NCBI RefSeq assembly: GCF_000002995.4
Contig: NW_025062479.1
Location: forward strand, 6,689,221 to 6,753,220
Source of the DNA: Brugia malayi
Taxonomy: Eukaryota; Nematoda; Chromadorea; Rhabditida; Onchocercidae
Direction: 5' to 3'
DNA: 64,000 nucleotides
Shown: positions 50,567-63,330 of the stretch, in pieces
Layout of the letters: every line of letters begins with the position of its first letter
How positions within the stretch are numbered: the stretch's first letter is position 1
Position numbers and translations under genes: made by a program
The notes under the pieces: model-generated
The model's input: the letters and a program-made list of their open reading frames with translations, nothing else
What the model was told of the DNA's origin: nothing
Databases searched by the model: none

Positions 50567-53500
50567 TTATTCATGGTTTTTGAGTGGCTCTACTGATGAC
50601 ATTTCCTTCACATTCGGCGTATAATCACGTGCCATCAAACACGCAAAGACGGTCATCACCATTCTCGGTTTAACCTAAAAAACTTATATGTCAAAAGTTC
50701 AAATGAAACTCCAGATAACGATTTTTATGCAAATGAAAAGGTAATGAACCTCAACTATGTCTTCTGGTAAAGCATAGATTTTTGCACCAATTTTGCGTCC
50801 TGACGTGATTGCGTATTTTGCATTTTCTAAATTATCCTGTAAGAAGATAACTGATTTGGAATTTTTATTTTTTAGCAACACAAACGAACATGATAAGTAT
50901 GCAAATAAGAACCGGTAAACTTAATTGAAAGTACCATATTTCATATAGTCATTTCATCGTGAAACAAAGCTGAAATAGAGAGTTAAAGTATATAAATCAA
51001 TAGCTAAAGATAAAAATAACCTCGGCAGTACCAGTTTTTACGAGTGAGTAACTGATTGTGCCTGGCTTGATTGATTCAATAAGGTCGAGAACAACACAAG
51101 CGTCAGAAATTGTTGGATCTTGAAAGCTCTTTATAGCTCTTTTTCGCTCAGAAGAGGCTAACTGCAAACGAGAAAAGCGATCATCAGCACACATTCGCAG
51201 ATTTTCAAAAATGATCTTTCATGGTCATAAAGTTTCGAATGAAGATAAAAAAATCGAACACATAAAATCTGCAAACTTTTACAAGGTGTTACAATATTGC
51301 TACATTGACGGGGAAAGTACTGTTCACGGAACGTACTTTTTTATTCACCCATGCAATAATTTCTTTATCAGTTGCCAAAGAATCACCACTCTGTGTACAC
51401 TGCGCTAACACAGTCAAAGTATAAGCACGCATAAGCTGCCAAACCAAAGCTGAAAAGAAAGTACACTGTGCAACATTTGACAATGTCAAAATCTCCCTCA
51501 TTTTAACACTGATGCTTTTATTTCTAAAGCTCTTCAAAATCTCCCAAAATAATGCTTCCTATCTTATAATCATATTTAATCAGCGTATTCATCTTAGTAA
51601 TAACCATTAATAAACGTCTATTCCGAATAATTGATCTCACGTATAGTTTCTCCGAAATTATGAATAAGCAAACCAAGTGTAAGCGTTTGATTGCCATCAT
51701 AAATGTCTTTGCCCTGTATTCCAACCAAAGAAAATCGCAGCTGTTTACCAAGCTCAATTGCATAGTTGCAGTTCTGGATTTGGTCCATCATACCTTTTAA
51801 TTTGGAAAACTTCTTAACCACACGTTTCCAATTCACTATTCCGGGGCGAATTATATCATAAAGCTGAAAAAACCCCAACAGTTCAATAATGGCGTATAGT
51901 GTCAAGCCCACAAACCAGTTATTTTTTTGTTTGTTTGTTAGCTAGATGGCAACTTTCTTATAAATTATCCACTAAAGTTGTCTCTCATAACCACATTAAA
52001 TATGATGAAACTAACTTGAAAAATAATAACACCGCTGCAAAGATCGCTATAGAGCCAATTGACGTGTGGGTCAACACCCATACTGTTCATCCAATTTCTA
52101 TACGTCTTTTCCTCACGTGTTTCATCAACAGCATCAATTTCTGGAAAAACTTAAACCTCACTGCATTAAAAGAAGACAACAAAACAAAAATGGAACTAAA
52201 AAGCAAGTCCGAATTCTTTAGTGAGGCATGACCATGACGAAGCTCTTAATAAAATGAAAAAAAACCTTCCTTCCTTCCCTACTAAAATCATAACTTATGA
52301 TTTAATAGGTTAGAACTACCCTTGTTCTTCATTCATCGCTCTTGATGCGATGACCATAAAACTCACCAAACTCATCTGTTCCTGGTTCCGGAAGGTTTGG
52401 ATATTTATTGAAAAGATTGGCAACAAATGCTAGATTTAATTTATAGTTCCCTTGAGCAACATCGTTCGGTGCAACAAATTCACGACAGTCTATCTTCTCA
52501 GCTTCATTTAACATAGCCGCTGCTCTTTGTATGTTTCCCTGTAAGGATGATTAAATGCCCTTTCTTCTTCACTAAATACCCTTTCTTTATTATTATTATT
52601 GTTATTAATTTTTATCATTAATTATTATTTATCATTATTATTCTTATTATCATCATTTATCATTGTTTATTATTGTCATTAATAATAACAACAATAATGA
52701 TAAATTGATAATAATAATAATTATTATTATATAATAACTGGTAACACTTAAATTTTCAACCGACCTTATTTTCATAATTGCATATATACAAAAGACTTGA
52801 TGGATGTGAAGTAAGACATATTTGATTGTAAAGATTGTTCAAGTGCATATTCTATTTGACAACATAAGTAAATACTAAAAACTTTCCCATGGTGAATTAC
52901 ACCTAAACTGTGAAATTCCTAATCTAATCCAAAAAATTTTAATATGTCTCTTTATAAATTATATTTTATGTTAAAACATTTACATTTAGCTCGCTTTTTA
53001 CCTTAAACCACTTGCAGTGAGACTATTAAGTTTTAAAACATCATAACAGGCAAAGACATGTGATGCCTGCCTCCCACTTGCGCAGTGCAGTAGCAATATT
53101 CAAATGTGAAAAAAATAATGTAGACATTTTAGCAACAATGAACAGAGATGTACTGCACAATTAAGCTAATCGAAAATCCTTCCATACAGTGAAGTGAATG
53201 AGCAACTAATGGTAAACAGGTTAATACAACCAAAGAAATACCAAATTCTTAGGTACGTTGGAAGATAATTGAAGAAAACAGTAAATAAAGATAACAAGAT
53301 TAAAAAAAAAAACAATAGCACTGGCTTTGGTAAAACCATACAATCTTCGAAAACAGACAAGAAAACCGTGTATTGTAGCATAAAACTCTACTACGCAAAA
53401 CAAGTCAATATTGATTTTAACCGACAGCGCTTTTAAATGCTGCCACCGATTAAAATTAAGAAATGAGAAACTTAACATACCTTAACAGAAAGCGGATAAA

Positions 53501-55399
53501 GGGAGACATTAGCCGCTTTTGGAGCAATTTCACTAAGTAAATAAGTATAAATTTCCGAGTCGATAACATCTGCGGTAAAATTCGTTAACGTCCGATTCAA
53601 GCCAACCTTTAAATATTTTAGATCAAATAAATGAATATAAAATAAAATCACATTGAATTTGCCTTTATTCCATCAAAATCGCCGTGGTTAACAAACAGCA
53701 ACACTAAATATAAAATGTTGAGTACAACCAATTAAGAAATTCATATAAAGAAATTACCAACTCCTGCACTTTTCGTGCTTCAAACGCTACTGTGGCTCGA
53801 AAAAATTTTTAAAGAATAAACCAAATGTCGTCTCATTTTTGGTGGCAGAAGTAGAAACTTATGGTATCTAAGTGAACTGCAAAAGAATACCTTTGCTAAA
53901 TGATAATTAACCCAACGTATCAGGATTTGTTCCGGTGAAAGCTTGCGTAAATCATCCAATGTCTCACCCTCTTGCAACAGTCGAAATAGTCCAGGTACAT
54001 GTCTTAAGTCAATTTGATTGAATAAACCGATCTATAATACTTGAAAGAATCACTTAACAGTCTTCAGTCAAGCATCTACTTAGTGTTATTTATAAATATT
54101 TCTATAGCAAAAACCAACAGATGTGCAGTTCAGCTACTTAACTTTAAATGTTTAAGATATAACTACAACAAGAATTCCATTGTGCTATGTTAAACACGAC
54201 TCAAAAACGAGATAATGATAGAAAGCTTGATTTCACTTCTTTCAGAGAAAAATATTGAATCATAACACAGTTCGAAAATTACAAAACTTACCCGAATGAT
54301 CTGCCACAGAAGGCCAAGTACCAGATGTGGCTTGCCTTTACTCAGATCATCGCCATCGATATTAACGATATTACAACCAATGGCTTGTGCTGACATAAGT
54401 GCTAGTGTCAAATTCTCCAGTTTTGTATATGTGTTCAAATGCTTTTTGTTAATGGCTCTTTCATCAATGGTATCAGGTACTGCCAAATTGATGAGTTTAC
54501 TATAAACAGCATTCAAAGCAATGACCACAATCTAATTTAGTTGCTAACACCAGCTGATATGCTGCAATATTCGACTTCTCTCTTCTACTTCTTTAAGATG
54601 CAAACCGAACAGAAAAATTTGGTATAGCAAACAAAGAAACATTACCACATAATAAGGCCGTCTTGCACTTTATGATAAAGATCTCCACCATCAGTTTTTA
54701 CAGGCACCAAATTTTTCAAATCTGCATCATCGCACAAATTACTGTTGATCCAGTTTGAAAAAGCTACTTCCTCCTTCAAAAAAGTTTATGTTTCCAAGAT
54801 ATTTTAATTCCGAGAGAAACCAAAACAATTTTGTGGGCTTGTTTTAGAAGTACAGACCTCGACTCGAATGGTATGTACGATTTCCTCGTTACTTTGTTCT
54901 GATAATCCCTTTACTGTATAAGCACCAGTCACTGAACCAATGCGCTGTTTCCATTCATTCACTTCCTGATCTCTTTCGCTCCGTAATTCAGTAAACAAAT
55001 TTTGAAAGTCATCGAATGCTAAGTTCTTCGCGTTCCCATAACGCTTCATTAGCTCACGAAACTAAAAGAATTTTATGCAAAATGACGCATTTCACTCATT
55101 GGATGCTAATTTCATTAAAATTACAAATTTACCTGGAAACCTGGAAGATCAATGCCTGCAATTTTAAGTGCTTCTTGAACATCTGCCACTGGTATTGTAC
55201 CGCAGCCACTTTCATCAACCTAAATAAAAGTGACGAATTAACACAATCGTATTACTATGGATCGACCCATTTTTACCTTCATAATTGATACCTATATTAC
55301 ATCTACAAGCCAGTTACTGATGTGAAATACAAAATGAAATCATGAACTGACTGTCGAAAATCTTCCCGCAAGATCAACGATTTGCTCTCTCGTCAACAT
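50567..55399 (-). CDS. plst-1: Plastin/fimbrin actin-bundling protein, complete
   Basis: Cytoplasmic protein that crosslinks actin filaments through two tandem actin-binding domains. Fourteen exons join in phase: 55352-55399, 55133-55219, 54858-55061, 54646-54773, 54292-54499, 53891-54031, 53481-53606, 52367-52538, 52016-52140, 51674-51863, 51337-51449, 51021-51161, 50750-50836 and 50567-50674. This gives 625 residues, the family length. EF-hand region in exons 1-3 ([20 protein letters not shown]). CH1: [44 protein letters not shown]2: [39 protein letters not shown]3: [55 protein letters not shown]4: [52 protein letters not shown]. The start was chosen because MLTREQI aligns with the family N-terminus. 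Oddities are the poor EF loops and an extra tail of about 20 residues after CH4. Confidence 0.96.
52586..52735. repeat. ATT/AAT-rich imperfect inverted repeat in a plastin intron
   Basis: Inside the intron between 52539 and 53480. The left part is T/A-rich (TTATTATTATTATTG...), and the right part from about 52678 is its rough complement (AATAATAACAACAATAATG...), so the transcript could fold into a long hairpin. It looks like microsatellite growth. Confidence 0.55.
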
Positions 55400-55440
55400 T
55401 GACACCGAGAGTTCGTACAGCAGACACTCTGGAATATCAA
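55400..55440 (-). promoter_or_regulatory. Acceptor before the plastin start (possible SL trans-splice site)
   Basis: On the minus strand GATATTCCAG ends at 55429, about 29 bases before the ATG at 55399. No upstream coding exon is recognisable, so this is a candidate trans-splice acceptor. Confidence 0.4.
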
Positions 55441-58400
55441 CTACTGTTCCGGAATCAGAAAACGGAAAAATAAGTTGAAAAGACGCCTTCCAAGTTCGTA
55501 TAAGCAACCACAAAATCCTGACATTCTGGTCCCAAGTAACATCATCTCTTCTCTGGGCAGGTCTCATCTGTCGCTATCAACCCACTCACATTACCTATTG
55601 GTCTTTACATTCCTTCAACCGTTATATTTACTTTCTTCTTAACCTCAATTATTATTGTAACTAAATGATTCCTTTTAATATTTCTAGTTCTAACAATACT
55701 TACTTCTGAAACCTTACCACAATCCCACCCTCTTACTTCCTCCAATTTCTGATTTGAAATTCAACCCACTTTGTGAGATGCCGTACGATGTTTTTCGTTG
55801 CATACTACGAAGTGTGAAATGTATTTGTGAGCGTGACTTGCTCTTTATGGCGTGGCGAGATATCGTCGTATGCTGCCATGAATGCGATTACACGAATCCA
55901 GATGACATGCACCTAATCATGCAATGCGGTGCTCACAGTACAGTCACCTTAGTAGGTTTTTCGACATTTCTTTAGCTTAAATGTCTACTTACTTATGTGA
56001 TGGCGTACTAACAACCATCCACTGAGAGTATTGCTAAGATGTTTCGATACCACTTCGTTCCAAAACAGTATTCATGTTATAAAACGAAAGCATCTCTATT
56101 TTACATGAGGTTGAAGCGTTCAAGTTTCAAAAAGCAGGAAATGCATGGCAGAAAAACGTTGAAGAAGTCAACTAGCGTCCTATAAGTGCTGTAGGATGAA
56201 CTGATATGCAAAATGAAAGAACACATCAAACTTCAGATGTAGATATTTCTTACCCCCTTTATTAGTCGCCCTCTGTATACTTATACATTCTTATGATATC
56301 AAATCATAATGGTTTTACTTAATTTAGAGAGTTCTCCCTTCCTTCGTCGAAATGCTGTCTCTGTGAGCGAATCTTATTTGTTATGAGCACTGCTTTGTCG
56401 TCGTGTTATTACGCATTCGGCTAGATGAGAGAAAAAAGCTGGTTTTAAATATCTGTTTTGGTGGCAATACCAGACTTATTTTTAAAAGTTTAAGTGAAAA
56501 TACTGAATCTCATACTAAATTAGGTAATGCTGACATGGATAATGGAAATTTCTTGCCAATCTACTGAAAAGAATGTTGGTATGAGATAGTACACAGAAGA
56601 CCATCATTTTTGTTTAAAAAATAGGGAATTTAACCAATCGGTTTTGCCTAAAAACAAGAGCAACCCTCCTACTTCTGTGTGATGGTTTCTTTTTGAAGGA
56701 GACGAATTCCTAGTACTAATGTGCTTAATTCGAATATAGCTGATCATTTATCTGTAAGGTACAGAAAGCTATCTAGAAAGCCGAAAGAAAACCCGGTTTA
56801 ATCATAGGAATATTTCAAAACATATCGTGAACGGAGGCTTGTAATGAAAAACCCAGTAACGATCAATATCAGCAGCAACTTGCAGCACTTCAAGAGTAAG
56901 GAGACCGATGAATCATCATATAGGCAACCAAATTTGGGCCGGTTTTCAACTGCAGTATATGAACCCTTTCTGTAGCTTTGCAATACAATTCGATTACATT
57001 CAACAAATATTCATGCTTTTCCCTGCGGTGATGCTAAAAGTCAGAGATGGACCCATGTGAAGAGGTTCACGGTATCAGCGAGTCATTCTGCTAAATTTAA
57101 CTCTCATCATGTACTAACAGTCTGCAGTACTTCATTACAGCTCTTTTTATGCTGAAAATATAGTTAGGTTCGAAAAACTAAGGAAATAAAAGTGAAATGA
57201 GAGTGTAAGATCTGATAGCGTTTACAGATTGTGTTCGTTTGCAGGTTGCTTAGAGATTCAACAGCGCAAGCTATCATCACAGAGCCAAAGGAGAAATATG
57301 CACAATAGTCAATCTTACGTTTTAATATTTATGTCAGAGTCATTATCAAGTAAAGCGTGAGCAATGTTTTATGTCTGATAATCTGGGGTATTCATCATTT
57401 CCAATCAAAATCCAGTGTTTAAATTCATATGCAACGTTCAGTAAACGCATATACTTCCTGCAATCTTGAACTACCCGCATATCTGTAAACACTCTCATCA
57501 TTTCTCATTGTAGCTGATAATGTATTGACTCTTAGTGTTTTTCTTTTCAAAGGTTATATCGTTTCTACAGAAGAGTCAAATAAAATTAAAATAGAGAAGC
57601 AGTGGCTCTGATTAGAGAAGCAAAAATATGAACTACGCTTATACTCTTGATTTTTATTGTACAATTAATAAATGGATAACATTTTACAGTATTCAATCAT
57701 TTTTTTTATTTTTGGAAAGAAATGTGAAGCATTTGAGCACTCAAAAATTTGACGTACATTTAGCTAGCAAAAATTTACAATATGGTCTTTGAAATAAATG
57801 CAAAACAAACATTTAAATGATTGGTTAAGCCAATTAATTTTCATTTTTATATCAGGTCTATCGCACACTATCCGTAATGTGAAATGCATTTGAATGATTA
57901 TTAGATTTCCATCGAACATTTTCCATCAGAATATGTCCAAATATTGACACACTGCTGCATTTAAATTATTAAAATGCTTTTCCGCTTATCATATCTACTT
58001 CTCTACTCCCCTAGTGTCAATGCCTAGTCATTTCAATCGATAGGTTATTAAGATTTTTATAAATATCCATATATAAAGGAATTTGATTTAAATATTGGTA
58101 CTACTAATAATATTTGCACAGTGTCAAATGCGCTCAAAATAAAGAACTTGATTAGCCATCTCCTTCTAGAAACATGCTCCTGGTTTGCAGCTGTTATTAT
58201 TGGAAAATGCAACTTAATCGATATCATCTTTGGACACTAAAAAACCTTAAAAAAAATCCATTTTTGAAAGAATATGCAGTAGCATTGTGTATTGAATTCA
58301 TGTGTAGAAGTAACATAGAGAATGCCAAAAGGATAAGAAATGCTGCTTTCAAATGAAGAAAATAAAATTTGATGGCATAAACATTTCTTGTTAAAGAGAC

Positions 58401-58887
58401 AGTGAACAGCGGGATTTAGAAAAAGACTAAAGCTAGAAGTGACCTCTCTCCAATCATCAATCAGTCGTTGGGTGGGCAGTAGCTACCACTGTTATTGCTA
58501 TTTGTATAAGTGATTGTAAATACGATTTAACAACAAAGTTCACATGAACTATCTGTGCATAAATGATAAAAGTAGCAAATTATGAATACAGATAGGACTG
58601 TGAATGCCTATAAGCATCACTTGAAAGTTGAGGGTTTAAAAAGTGAGTTAAATGAGAATAGAGCTATAGAACTTTCATCCCCACAGAACATTTAAAATCT
58701 GCAATGATTCACTTTTAAATGAAAAATGAACACAAGAACGTCCACGTAACGTATTTATGTTATGCAATGATTTATTGTGGGAAAAGTGTCTCGTTGATTC
58801 ATTAAGAAATTACCGGCAGATGCAAAAAATTTAGATCTTGCAAGCTGGTAGTTCAATCTCTCAAGTACAAAGCTTTTCTTCATCCTG

Positions 58888-58922
58888 TTTTTTCTGTTCA
58901 TTTTTTGAATGAACAGAAAAAA
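58888..58922. repeat. Perfect 15-bp inverted repeat, 5-base loop
   Basis: Arms 58888-58902 (six T, then CTGTTCATT) and 58908-58922 (AATGAACAG, then six A) are exact reverse complements around TTTTG. Confidence 0.85.
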
Positions 58923-59426
58923 AATGAAACCAGTTTTATAACTCGCATTTAAAGCTGAGTGATTTCATTTTTGACATAAAGAAAAAAGTAGGCAATTTTT
59001 GATTCTCAATAAATTGATGTGGCTTTTTCTAATCCTCCATCATTGTAACAGTTATTTTTCATAAAGCTACCATTTGATATTTCAATACTCAAGTGATCTA
59101 AAAATCTGGCTTTCATTAGCGGGAGACTTTGTGTCAGTAAAAGCATTTGAGAAAGTTGTTATACCGCATGACTTCCTGAAAAAGCAATTCCCAATTATCT
59201 TTACATGTTATACTTCTGGAAAATTGAAATCCTTCAAACGTTTGGGTGGTTGTTATCATTTCAAAAGTTTCTCATGATACGAGACAAACTTGCTCAATTC
59301 TCATAGTTTTTTTCACATTCTCTACTTTACATACTCAATCTTTCTCATCCCATTTTAACCTTATCTATTTCAACAAAGAAAAAAAAACAACAGTTGTCTT
59401 CTCGGGAATCTTTCGAAACTTCTATT

Positions 59427-59776
59427 CATTCTTTGCTTCTTTCATCAGAAAGAAAGAACTTTCTACCTACGCCGTTAAGCGTTTACTATTATTCGGACCA
59501 AATACGATGCGTTGCAAGAGGCATAAACTTCCTACGATATGAAGGGCTAAAAAAGACCATATATATGAAAATCATTTCCCAGTACATATTGTAGGGAAAG
59601 ACTTGAAGTGTGAAGTGAATCCACCTACTAACTGATTTGTGCATGCTTGCTTAAGTTTGTGATAGGTGTGACTCATCTATAACATATAGACGAGTTGCAG
59701 ATAATTGCCAGATTGGGCCAACTTTCAAACTTTCACCCATTCTTTGCTTCTTTGATCATCAGAAAGAAAGAACTTT
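59427..59776 (+). repeat. Pair of 36-39 base direct repeats 311 bases apart
   Basis: Copies at 59427-59462 and 59738-59776 share CATTCTTTGCTTCTTT, then ATCAGAAAGAAAGAACTTT, differing by a small insertion/substitution in the middle. Each copy is partly self-complementary (TTCTTT against AAAGAA). Confidence 0.8.
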
Positions 59777-62700
59777 CATTTCTCACTGTTTTGCAAAAGG
59801 AATTTAAATGAACTGAAAATCCCAACTTGGAAGTTAAATGTATAATAAGGCGAGCGACTGGAAAGTTGATTGATGACTGTTATGTATATAGCACTCATTA
59901 CTCCATATATACTATATGACAAGAACAAATGTAGTGGTTTCAAAACTGTAACAAATTCATCTAATGAATAAAACTAAAAGGCCTTCACTGGGTCCTTATT
60001 CTATTAAATTGGAAGGTTACCAAAGTTCGTGAAGTAAATTAATTGTTTGTTAAATGTCGGAGAAAATTTCATATTCTTTAATCGTATAGATAGCTACTAA
60101 ATTAAAAAAAAAAAAAAAAAAAGCGAGATAGTTGCTGATCTCTGGAAGTGATTACTTGCCGTCTGGTACCAGTGACACAAGATCCAGCTTGAGTGTGCAA
60201 CTGATAGGCCTATTAGTAAAATAAAAATGTTTACGAAGACTCTTTCTCAGAATAATTCCGAGGAAGAGGAAGCAATTTTGCAGCAAATCTATTCTTCAAT
60301 ACCATTTTCCAAAGGGGGAGAGTGAAAAACATGTAAAGGAGAAACACTGGATTGTTGTCTCGTTTACGTCAAAAAAAGGAACTTATCAAGTTGGTAATCA
60401 GGCTAAAGTCGTAAAATCACTTTTTCATCTGGAAATGAAATGAATGAGCCACAGCAGTTCATACATGGTAAAAAGATGAAGGAAAAGAGAGGAGGAAATG
60501 ATCTCATCGTGGAGTAGAAAGGAGAAAAAGGCAGAATTGCAGAGGACCTCCCAATAAAATTTTGTGAAGCGCAGTGTAGAATCACATCTATAGTACAATT
60601 CAATACCAACAGAGTCTGGAGCTGTCTGAATACTCTATCTTCTACTAGCTCTCTCCATATTATTCATCAATATGTTCTTAACTCCTAGTATCAAATATAC
60701 TTACTCTACGGTCATGATAACATGTTGAGAGGAATATGACTTCCCATTTTGATATTTCCAGTTGTTACTCAAACGTTGCAAATTCCCATTACAACTCTCT
60801 AATTTGATTTTCCACGGAGATGCAGCTGAAGTGAGGAATGCGTTTTGAATGTGATATGAGATAGATCATTCAGCTCGAAATAACGTTCTTACCGTACCAA
60901 AACACCATTATCTGCAACACTCTCCGAATGCGTCAACGTCGCTACATTCCTAAGCGTGTTGTTATTACAAACACTCCGTCCTTGTTCTGACTTTTATTGA
61001 ACTAAAAGCTTTTTTCATATTACAGGATACCATAATGCTTTCAAGATGAGCGCGTTTATTTGCAGTTTGTGAAACAGCATCGTTGAGAAACATATTTAAC
61101 TACTCTATAGGGTGGAAATCACATTCACTAATCTAGTTGTTTCAAACCATCAAAATGCGAAAAAATAACGGTGAAAGATAGTGGGTCACACATACATGTA
61201 AGTCTATGTGCATGTATGTTACCGATGTCACAAGATGATGCACTAAGAAGGCATGATCTGTTTAAAGAGTTAAAAGGTCCATACGAAGTAAAACACCATG
61301 CAATTTCATTTCTTGATTTTGCATGATAGAGTTAACTGACATGTCGTGTTTAAATAATCTGTAGTAGATCAACCTATTTGTTTCAAAACATTAAAATGGT
61401 TTAGACATACAAAAGTTTTTTGCGCATAATTTAGATTAGATTGGACATGAAACGTATTTAATCTAAAAAATATGAACAAAAAATGACAACCTTGATTTAA
61501 AATCCATTCTAAAAAATTAGCAATGGGGAAAATACCGTTACAGAACACTGCCAACGTTAGGTATATTGGCATCTTAACCAATGTATACCTTTTTTTTGCA
61601 TCACACATCCTGACAGTATCATCAGAAAACCTAAAGTTGACAATATGGATTGAAAGCCCTAATTTTTTAGACAAAATACGGAACTTAGCATCATATTGGT
61701 GGATTGCTGAATCCGTTTAACGAACCTGCATATATCTCGAGGAAAAATCTTATATTTCAAAATTACTTTTTGTTTCAATTATGCAAGACTTCCCTGCAAC
61801 TGTAAAATACACTTGGGACATGTTGACGAAACTACGACAGAAATATTAGACTAAAACTGAGAGAGTAAAGAGCAAGCAAAAACCGGAAATCCAAAGAACA
61901 AGCAAGTACAAGTAAAAATCCGAAAAACAAGTTATCTAACTCTATTTAAAATAAAGAACTATCTGAAAAAAGAAAGCAATAATATATAGCAATAAGAATC
62001 AATAAGCTGAAATTCTCGACACAAAATATAACATCAAGTGAATTGCATGTGCAGTCATGCAGCGTGGAAAACCCCATGATGGATAGTTAATCAGTTAAAA
62101 GCCACATAAAACCAATAAAAAAAAAGCCTATACGTTTCAACAAATAAACAGCATTAAATGAAATGAGAAATCAGGTCTCGGGAGTTAGTGGAATATAGAA
62201 AAATACGGAGTGGTTGCAAAGCAATGTTAAACACGTCATGCAAAAAACAACGCATAATCGATTTTCCTTTCGGATTATCAGAATTTGGTCTTGTTAAAGA
62301 ATCGATGAATCGATGGCCTGTATAAATAATTCACTTTATCAAAATCTCTAATTTTTGCTATTGAACACATCAGGATATCTTGCATCATCTGATTTCCATA
62401 TACGAATTGGTGTACCCCAAAATCGATTGCAAATTCAATTTTTCACTTACATAATACATAATGATGTCACGACGGTAACAGATCTAGGTGTGAATCATAG
62501 CATGTATAACCGAAGATGAGTTACCGAACTGGATTTCGTAGTTCATTTGAACGTTTTGAGGAAATAAGCACAAAATCGATTTTGCTCTTCCACAGCTCAA
62601 TTTCAGTGAATTGTAAAATGCACATGTTCTATCATTATCATTTTGACATTTACTTATCCTCAGTTAATTGGAGAATTCACACCTTTTTTTGAGAAATTCA

Positions 62701-63280
62701 GCTAACAGAAGTCCTCAGTTACTGACACGCGATTGGTCGTTTATGCAATTAATCAATTTAGAAAATCTCAACGTCCAATCTCTAAAATTCTATTACTATC
62801 AAAGATTAGCAAAACAAAAAAAAAATAAGCGTCAAATACCCAAATGTAGAAGATAATCAAACGAAAAATACATTACCGCTTTTGTATTTCTGTAAGTGCT
62901 TATAATTCTAATTCATGAACGCATATTCAGCACAGATGATAAGCTCAGAAGAAAATAATTTCCTATCAAATTTCTATTAACTAAGCGGTAGTTTAGTGGT
63001 AACGATCATGTCATCTTATCTAGCTTTTCCGACGCATTTAATAAATCCCCAGTTGTTTTGTAAGCAAAAACATTTTATTCCCAATTCACTTTTATCCGCC
63101 ATCGCAATACGTGGTAATGTATCAAAATGCCAATTCAGCAGAAAAAATGCTCTACAACTCAACGGACAGCATAAAACTACGCAGAAAATTCGTTCAAAAA
63201 CTTAACGCAATGACTTGCAGTTCAACTAAATGAGAATTTTTTTTTTCTTAAGCAAAAAATGAAAGAAAATCACGGCCTAC

Positions 63281-63330
63281 CTGAGTATTATCGGGCTTGA
63301 TGCATTTTGGAGCAAAACGAGAGATGGGCT
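63281..63330 (-). other. Exon-like segment, function unknown
   Basis: On the minus strand a TGGACTGCAG acceptor and a CTCAG|GTAGG donor bound a 50-base open stretch; in one frame it reads PISRFAPKCIKPDNTQ. I do not recognise the protein and found no partner exons, so this may be chance. Confidence 0.15.

Noticed and set aside
55754..55975. 73-codon Cys-rich + strand frame
   Set aside because: The cysteines do not follow any zinc-finger spacing I know, and it lies in the plastin upstream region with no exon structure.
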